From positions 1 through 41,815 of the forward strand of contig NZ_NOIG01000002.1 of NCBI RefSeq assembly GCF_002245625.1: a stretch of DNA of 41,815 nucleotides, written 5' to 3'. The notes beneath the pieces are model-generated. The model saw nothing but the letters and a program-made list of their open reading frames with translations, ran no database searches and was not told where the DNA came from. The position numbers and the translations under genes were made by a program. The DNA is from Acidovorax kalamii. GTDB taxonomy: Bacteria; Pseudomonadota; Gammaproteobacteria; Burkholderiales; Burkholderiaceae_C. Shown piece by piece: positions 36,829 through 41,815 of this stretch (position 1 is the first letter of the stretch; each line of letters begins with the position of its first letter).

Positions 36829-37245
36829 TTACGCGCCGAGGTGACGGCTGACGAACGTGGTGCGCAGCGGCAGCTTGGCAGCAGCCAAGCGGAACGCTTC
36901 GCGGGCCAGTTCTTCGGGCACACCAACGATTTCGAACACGATCTTGCCGGGCTGGATTTCGGCCACGTAGTACTCGGGGTTGCCCTTACCGTTACCCATA
37001 CGCACTTCTGCGGGCTTGGTAGAGATTGGCTTGTCCGGGAACACGCGGATCCAGATACGGCCGCCACGCTTGACGTGACGGGAAATCGCACGGCGTGCAG
37101 CTTCGATCTGGCGGGCCGTCAGACGGCCACGATCGGTGCACTTCAGACCGAAATCACCGAAGGCAACGGAGGCACCCCGCGTTGCGACGCCAGTGTTACG
37201 GCCCTTTTGCTCTTTGCGATATTTACGGCGAGCAGGTTGCAGCAT
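36829..37245 (-). CDS. rplP: 50S ribosomal protein L16
   Basis: 138 residues, starting [39 protein letters not shown] and [20 protein letters not shown] are the L16 signatures. Binds 23S rRNA near the A site. It begins 2 bp after the rpsC stop codon. Confidence 0.98.
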   Translation of the reverse strand: MLQPARRKYRKEQKGRNTGVATRGASVAFGDFGLKCTDRGRLTARQIEAARRAISRHVKRGGRIWIRVFPDKPISTKPAEVRMGNGKGNPEYYVAEIQPGKIVFEIVGVPEELAREAFRLAAAKLPLRTTFVSRHLGA

Positions 37246-37247
37246 CT

Positions 37248-38129
37248 TTATTCTCCTTTACCGTCCGCTGCTGTAGCGGGCGCGGCGACCTTGCGTACGC
37301 GCTTAACGGCGGTGTTATCAGCGCCACCAGCTTCCGCTGGCTTGTCGCTGCCGTCGGCCGGAGCGGTGTTGCCACCGACAGGACGACGTGGGCCACGGCC
37401 TGCGCCTGGACGGTCGCCACCTGGGCGGCCATCACGGCGTGGGCCGCGTGGGCGGCGCTCTTCGTCTGGACGAGGCGTTTCCACAGCTGGCAGGTCGTTA
37501 CGACCCAGCGTGTCACCCTTGTAAACCCAGACCTTGACGCCGATCACACCGTAGGTGGTCTTGGCTTCAGAGGTGCCGTAGTCGATGTCCGCACGCAGCG
37601 TGTGAAGTGGCACGCGGCCTTCACGGTACCACTCGCAGCGAGCGATTTCGATACCGTTCAGACGGCCGGACGACATGATCTTGATGCCCTGGGCACCCAG
37701 ACGCATGGCGTTCTGCATGGCGCGCTTCATGGCGCGGCGGAACATGATGCGCTTTTCGAGCTGCTGCGTGATGCTGTCGGCGATCAGCTTGGCATCGATT
37801 TCGGGCTTGCGCACTTCTTCGATGTTCACTGCGACAGGCACGCCCAGGCGCGACGCGAGTTCCTTCTTCAGGTTCTCGATGTCTTCACCCTTCTTGCCGA
37901 TCACCACACCAGGACGTGCCGAGTAAATGGTGATGCGGGCGTTCTTGGCGGGGCGCTCGATCAGGATGCGCGACACAGCCGCGTTCTTGAGCTTGGCCTT
38001 CAGGTACTCGCGCACCTTGATGTCTTCGGCCAGCATGCCTGCGAAGTCGCGGTTGCTGGCGTACCAACGGCTGGACCAGTTGCGGCTGACCGCAAGGCGG
38101 AAGCCGGTAGGATGGATTTTCTGTCCCAT
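37248..38129 (-). CDS. rpsC: 30S ribosomal protein S3
   Basis: 293 residues. [18 protein letters not shown] at the N-terminus and the KH domain ([20 protein letters not shown]) are S3 signatures. It is about 60 residues longer than E. coli S3 because of a basic, Arg/Pro/Gly/Ala-rich C-terminal tail (about residues 210-293), as seen in several betaproteobacteria. Confidence 0.98.
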   Translation of the reverse strand: MGQKIHPTGFRLAVSRNWSSRWYASNRDFAGMLAEDIKVREYLKAKLKNAAVSRILIERPAKNARITIYSARPGVVIGKKGEDIENLKKELASRLGVPVAVNIEEVRKPEIDAKLIADSITQQLEKRIMFRRAMKRAMQNAMRLGAQGIKIMSSGRLNGIEIARCEWYREGRVPLHTLRADIDYGTSEAKTTYGVIGVKVWVYKGDTLGRNDLPAVETPRPDEERRPRGPRRDGRPGGDRPGAGRGPRRPVGGNTAPADGSDKPAEAGGADNTAVKRVRKVAAPATAADGKGE

Positions 38130-38144
38130 AGTCTTCCCGAGCCT

Positions 38145-38477
38145 TTAGTTGCCAACCGTCACGTACACATGGCACGTGGGCTTGCTGATGCGGTTGCCGC
38201 GGCCTTTGGCGCGCGCGGTGAAGCGCTTGAGCGTGGTGCCTTGTTCGACGTAGATGGTCTTGACCTTCAGTTCGTCGATGTCAGCGCCATCGTTGTGTTC
38301 GGCGTTGGCAATGGCCGACTCCAGAACCTTCTTGACGATGCCAGCAGCTTTTTTCTGCGTGAACGTCAGGATGTTCAGAGCCTGATCCACCTTCTTGCCG
38401 CGGATCAGATCGGCGACCAGACGGCCCTTATCGACCGACAGACGGACGCCCCGGAGGACTGCACGTGTTTCAGACAT
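38145..38477 (-). CDS. rplV: 50S ribosomal protein L22
   Basis: 110 residues. [20 protein letters not shown] and the exit-tunnel loop region [17 protein letters not shown] are conserved; changes in that loop can give macrolide resistance. Usual position between rpsS and rpsC. Confidence 0.97.
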   Translation of the reverse strand: MSETRAVLRGVRLSVDKGRLVADLIRGKKVDQALNILTFTQKKAAGIVKKVLESAIANAEHNDGADIDELKVKTIYVEQGTTLKRFTARAKGRGNRISKPTCHVYVTVGN

Positions 38478-38486
38478 GGTCGTTCC

Positions 38487-38762
38487 TTACTTCTTCGCTT
38501 TTTTGTCAGCGGGGTGACCCTTGAAGGTGCGCGTCAGGGCGAATTCGCCCAGCTTGTGGCCCACCATCTGGTCGGTGACATAGACCGGCACGTGTTGCTT
38601 GCCGTTGTGCACGGCAATGGTCAGACCGATGAACTCGGGCAGAACCATGGAGCGACGCGACCAGGTCTTGACTGGTTTCTTGTCCTTGGTGGCAACGGCC
38701 TTTTCGACCTTGGCCAGCAAGTGATGGTCAACAAATGGACCCTTTTTGAGAGAGCGAGTCAT
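38487..38762 (-). CDS. rpsS: 30S ribosomal protein S19
   Basis: 91 residues. [20 protein letters not shown] and [20 protein letters not shown] are S19 signatures. It binds 16S rRNA with S13 in the head of the small subunit. Confidence 0.98.
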   Translation of the reverse strand: MTRSLKKGPFVDHHLLAKVEKAVATKDKKPVKTWSRRSMVLPEFIGLTIAVHNGKQHVPVYVTDQMVGHKLGEFALTRTFKGHPADKKAKK

Positions 38763-38772
38763 CTGTTACCCC

Positions 38773-39597
38773 TTACTTCTTGCGACGCGACACGATCATG
38801 ATCTGTGTGCGCTTGTTGTTACGGGTGCGATAACCCTTGGTCAGATTGCCCCAAGGATCGACTGCATGGCGGCCTTCGCCGGTGCGGCCTTCGCCACCAC
38901 CGTGAGGGTGATCCACCGGGTTCATGGCCACGCCGCGAACCGTTGGGCGAATACCCATCCAGCGCTTCACACCGGCCTTGCCCAGTTGGCGCAGGCTGTG
39001 TTCTTCGTTGGCCACTTCGCCAATGGTGGCGCGGCATTCGATGTGGATCTTGCGCACTTCACCCGAGCGCATGCGCACTTGGGCGTAGGTGCCTTCGCGA
39101 GCCAGCAGGGTTGCCGAAGCACCAGCCGAGCGGGCGATCTGCGCACCGGCACCGGGCTTGAGCTCGATGCAGTGGATGGTCGAACCCACGGGGATGTTGC
39201 GGATAGGCAGCGTGTTGCCAGCGCGGATCGGAGCTTCCGAACCGGACAGCAGGGTTGCGCCCACTTCCAGGTTGCGGGGAGCGATGATGTAGCGGCGCTC
39301 GCCGTCGGCATAGCACACCAGAGCGATGTGGGCCGTACGGTTCGGGTCGTACTCGATGCGCTCAACCTTGGCCGGAATGCCGTCCTTGTTGCGCTTGAAG
39401 TCCACCACACGGTAGTGGTGCTTGTGACCACCGCCCTTGTGGCGGGTGGTGATGTGACCGTTGTTGTTGCGACCGGCCTTCTGGAACTGGGGTTCCAGCA
39501 GGGGGGCAAACGCTTCACCCTTGTACAGGTGGTCACGCGTGACCTTCACCACAGCACGTTGGCCGGGCGAAGTGGGTTTCATCTTGATAACGGCCAT
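38773..39597 (-). CDS. rplB: 50S ribosomal protein L2
   Basis: 274 residues. The peptidyl-transferase-associated motif [20 protein letters not shown] is intact, and [13 protein letters not shown] stands at the N-terminus. Essential for subunit association. Normal length and position. Confidence 0.98.
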   Translation of the reverse strand: MAVIKMKPTSPGQRAVVKVTRDHLYKGEAFAPLLEPQFQKAGRNNNGHITTRHKGGGHKHHYRVVDFKRNKDGIPAKVERIEYDPNRTAHIALVCYADGERRYIIAPRNLEVGATLLSGSEAPIRAGNTLPIRNIPVGSTIHCIELKPGAGAQIARSAGASATLLAREGTYAQVRMRSGEVRKIHIECRATIGEVANEEHSLRQLGKAGVKRWMGIRPTVRGVAMNPVDHPHGGGEGRTGEGRHAVDPWGNLTKGYRTRNNKRTQIMIVSRRKK

Positions 39598-39599
39598 GA

Positions 39600-39914
39600 T
39601 TAAGCAGCCTCCCCGGACAGGTTCAGCTCTTGACCTGGCTGCAGCGTGACGTATGCCTTGCGAACATTGTCGCGGCGGCCCACGGTCTTGCCGAAGCGCT
39701 TGGTCTTGCCTTTGGTGTTCACCACGGAAACGCCCTTGACCTCCACCTTGAACATCAATTCCACAGCGGCCTTGATTTCTGGCTTGGTAGCGTTCTGCAG
39801 CACCTTGAACGTCACAGCATTGGACTTTTCAGCAACCATGGTGGCCTTTTCGGACACGATGGGAGCGACCAGCACTTGCATCAGACGACCTTCGTCAAAC
39901 TTGAGCGTGCTCAT
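39600..39914 (-). CDS. rplW: 50S ribosomal protein L23
   Basis: 104 residues. [21 protein letters not shown] and [20 protein letters not shown] are typical. L23 sits at the tunnel exit and docks trigger factor and SRP. Its ATG overlaps the rplD stop by 4 bp. Confidence 0.97.
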   Translation of the reverse strand: MSTLKFDEGRLMQVLVAPIVSEKATMVAEKSNAVTFKVLQNATKPEIKAAVELMFKVEVKGVSVVNTKGKTKRFGKTVGRRDNVRKAYVTLQPGQELNLSGEAA

Positions 39915-40531
39915 GCGAACATCTCCTTGAGTTTGTCGATTGCGCCCTTGGTGACGAGCACTTTCTTGAATCGGACCAGCGACACGGGATCGGCGTAACG
40001 GGGCTCAACAACGAGCACGTTCACCAGATTGCGGGAGGCCAGGTACAGGTTTTCGTCCACTTCGTCGGCAATCACCATCACCGATTGCAGGTTCATCGCC
40101 TTGAACTTGTCGGCCAGGACCTTGGTCTTGGGGGAGTCAAGCTTCAGCGAATCGACCACAGCCAGACGGCCTTCGCGGGCCAGCTGCGACAAGATGGCAG
40201 ACATACCGGCGCGGTACATCTTCTTGTTGATCTTCTGCGTGAAATTTTCGTCAGGCATGTTCGGGAAAATCCGACCACCCCCACGCCACAGTGGCGAGGA
40301 AGTCATACCTGCACGTGCGTTACCCGTACCCTTTTGCTTGAAAGGCTTCTTGGTCGAGTGACGGACTTGCTCGCGGTCTTTTTGAGCGCGAGTGCCTTGG
40401 CGGGCGTTGGCCTGGTAGGCCACCACGATCTGGTGCACCAGATCTTCGTTGTATTCACGACCGAACACGGTTTCAGGAACATCCAGCTTGGATGCGCCTT
40501 GGCCTTGGTCATTCAGGAGTTCGAGCTGCAT
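39911..40531 (-). CDS. rplD: 50S ribosomal protein L4
   Basis: 206 residues. The extended loop [19 protein letters not shown] and [14 protein letters not shown] are L4 signatures. In E. coli L4 also represses its own operon; no matching leader can be recognised here. It shares one base with the rplC stop codon. Confidence 0.97.
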   Translation of the reverse strand: MQLELLNDQGQGASKLDVPETVFGREYNEDLVHQIVVAYQANARQGTRAQKDREQVRHSTKKPFKQKGTGNARAGMTSSPLWRGGGRIFPNMPDENFTQKINKKMYRAGMSAILSQLAREGRLAVVDSLKLDSPKTKVLADKFKAMNLQSVMVIADEVDENLYLASRNLVNVLVVEPRYADPVSLVRFKKVLVTKGAIDKLKEMFA

Positions 40532-41205
40532 TAGTTCGCTCCTTTGGAGGCTTTGGCCTTGATCGCTGGACGCACCGTCACGAACCCACCCTTGGAGCCC
40601 GGAATAGCGCCCTTGATCAAGAGCAGTTGACGCGCTTCGTCGATGCGGATCACATCGAGGTTTTGCGTGGTCTTGGTGACGTCGCCGAGGTGGCCCGTCA
40701 TGCGCTTGCCGGGGAACACGCGACCGGGGTCTTGTGCCATACCGATGGAGCCAGGCACGTTGTGCGAACGGCTGTTACCGTGCGACGCGCGCTGCGAGGC
40801 CATGTTGTGGCGCTTGATGGTACCGGCGTAGCCCTTACCGATCGAAGTACCTTGTACATCGACCTTCTGGCCCACGGCAAACACATCCGCCACGGGCACA
40901 GCAGCACCCGCGGCATACTTGCCAGCGGTTTCAGCGGTCACGCGGAATTCCTGGATGATTTCACCGGCTTCCACACCTGCCTTGGCAAGGTGGCCGGCTT
41001 CTGGCTTGGTCACGCGCGATGCTTTGCGCGAACCGAACGTGACCTGCAGGGCCACGTAGCCATCGTTCTCTTGGGTTTTGACCTGGGTAACGCGGTTGTT
41101 GGACACATCCACCACCGTGACAGGCACTGCGTCCCCATCATCGGTGAACAGACGCATCATGCCCACTTTGCGACCCAGCAACCCGAGGGAGTTGCTCAGA
41201 CTCAT
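40531..41205 (-). CDS. rplC: 50S ribosomal protein L3
   Basis: 224 residues. [20 protein letters not shown] at the N-terminus and the central loop [20 protein letters not shown], which reaches toward the peptidyl transferase centre, are L3 signatures. GGAG lies 8 nt before the ATG. It is separated from rpsJ by 224 bp holding its own promoter-like site. Confidence 0.98.
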   Translation of the reverse strand: MSLSNSLGLLGRKVGMMRLFTDDGDAVPVTVVDVSNNRVTQVKTQENDGYVALQVTFGSRKASRVTKPEAGHLAKAGVEAGEIIQEFRVTAETAGKYAAGAAVPVADVFAVGQKVDVQGTSIGKGYAGTIKRHNMASQRASHGNSRSHNVPGSIGMAQDPGRVFPGKRMTGHLGDVTKTTQNLDVIRIDEARQLLLIKGAIPGSKGGFVTVRPAIKAKASKGAN

Positions 41206-41350
41206 TGGTTTTCTCCAAAACTCTCACCGCTGCGACTTCAATTGGCCTCAGCGTTTTGCTCAGCACTTGCGCGCCAGCGTGTGAAAGAAGGTTAATAAAA
41301 CTCCACCTCAACCCAGCGACTTTGCAGGCGCGAGAAAGGTGAAGCCCTAA

Positions 41351-41389
41351 AGTATAACGCGGACTGCTTTTTCAAGCAAGTCCGCGTTA
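41351..41389 (-). promoter_or_regulatory. Promoter overlapping a long hairpin, upstream of rplC
   Basis: On the reverse strand TTGCTT (complement of 41374-41379) and TATACT (41351-41356) stand 17 bp apart, a plausible sigma-70 promoter. The same bases form a hairpin (41355-41389): TAACGCGGACT and AGTCCGCGTTA arms, a one-base bulge and a GAAA loop. The hairpin could end the tuf-rpsJ transcript while the promoter starts rplC and later genes. No T-run follows, so termination is uncertain. Confidence 0.6.
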
Positions 41390-41429
41390 CAAACCATCAG
41401 GCCGGCCCTCGCGGACCAGCCTTCCGGGA

Positions 41430-41741
41430 TTACTGCAGCTTGATTTCGACGTCCACGCCAGCAGGCAGGTCGAGCTTCATCAGGGCATCAACGGTCTTGT
41501 CCGTTGGGTCCACGATGTCCATCAGACGCTGGTGCGTACGGATTTCCAGCTGGTCACGCGACGTCTTGTTGACGTGGGGCGAACGCAGGATGTCGAAACG
41601 CTTCATGCGCGTTGGCAGGGGCACGGGACCCTTGACGATGGCGCCGGTGCGCTTGGCGGTGTCAACGATCTCAGCAGCGGACTGGTCGATCAGCTTGTAG
41701 TCAAACGCCTTCAGGCGGATGCGGATTTTTTGCTTGGACAT
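41430..41741 (-). CDS. rpsJ: 30S ribosomal protein S10
   Basis: 103 residues. [20 protein letters not shown] and [20 protein letters not shown] are S10/NusE signatures. It acts in the ribosome and in transcription antitermination with NusB. It follows tuf by 26 bp and is separated from rplC by a hairpin/promoter region. Confidence 0.98.
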   Translation of the reverse strand: MSKQKIRIRLKAFDYKLIDQSAAEIVDTAKRTGAIVKGPVPLPTRMKRFDILRSPHVNKTSRDQLEIRTHQRLMDIVDPTDKTVDALMKLDLPAGVDVEIKLQ

Positions 41742-41767
41742 GGCAAGTTCCTTGTTCTGCTTATGAA

Positions 41768-41815
41768 TTAAGCAATGATCTTGGCCACGACGCCAGCGCC
41801 CACCGTGCGGCCGCC
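41768..41815 (-). CDS. tuf: Elongation factor Tu, C-terminal end (partial, runs off right edge)
   Basis: The reverse strand reads [15 protein letters not shown] then TAA, the invariant EF-Tu C-terminus. This is a second tuf copy, in the usual fusA-tuf-rpsJ position, 26 bp before rpsJ. It has the same orientation as the copy at the left edge. Confidence 0.97.
   Translation of the reverse strand, partial: GGRTVGAGVVAKIIA

Overview
The window looks like chromosomal DNA from a high-GC betaproteobacterium of the Comamonadaceae (Burkholderiales), most like Acidovorax and relatives. This rests on the ribosomal, tuf and ATP synthase gene content, protein sequences typical of that family, and a dispersed intergenic repeat built around TGATAGCTATCA. 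The family-level call is an inference from memory; no database was searched.

Layout. Both ends are tuf (EF-Tu): the 5' end of one copy at 1-68 and the 3' end of another from 41768, both on the minus strand. The left edge adds a tRNA cluster (Arg, Tyr, Gly, Thr) reading into tuf. At 0.8-7.5 kb is a TetR repressor divergent from a tripartite RND efflux operon, with a 30-bp palindromic operator between them. From 7.7 to 14 kb lie a membrane-anchored cytochrome c5, an uncharacterised protein with a YheT-type hydrolase, a SnoaL-like protein, a LemA-TPM-TPM operon, and a tandem pair of small secreted proteins. From 14.2 to 21.4 kb is the complete F1Fo ATP synthase operon (atpIBEFHAGDC, minus strand). 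From 21.7 to 25.5 kb are ybeD-lipB-lipA (lipoate synthesis), an AraC-type regulator and an EamA exporter. An MFS gene bracketed by direct repeats follows, then a regulatory PTS (EIIA-Man, HPr, EI), a second MFS gene overlapping a lipoprotein gene, a TlpA-like thioredoxin, cytochrome c', cytochrome b561 and a GNAT acetyltransferase. From 36.3 to 41.7 kb is the S10 ribosomal operon (rpsJ-rplCDWB-rpsS-rplV-rpsC-rplP-rpmC-rpsQ).

Most interesting element. Between the GNAT gene and a peroxiredoxin lies what looks like a complete retron (33.87-35.64 kb). A structured ncRNA of about 149 nt has 13-bp complementary ends (a1/a2), a putative branching guanosine in an AGC directly after a1, two msr hairpins and a long msd hairpin. 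It ends 23 nt before a 532-residue reverse transcriptase. The RT has YADD, a VTG-type region Y, a degenerate NAxxH motif (HVQVH) and an uncharacterised N-terminal domain of about 185 residues. No separate effector gene is evident, so the N-terminal domain is the natural effector candidate.

Second theme. Seven or so copies of a 55-70 bp palindromic repeat sit at gene borders. Some contribute stop codons or non-ATG start regions of genes, and one lies immediately upstream of the retron, next to its probable promoter.
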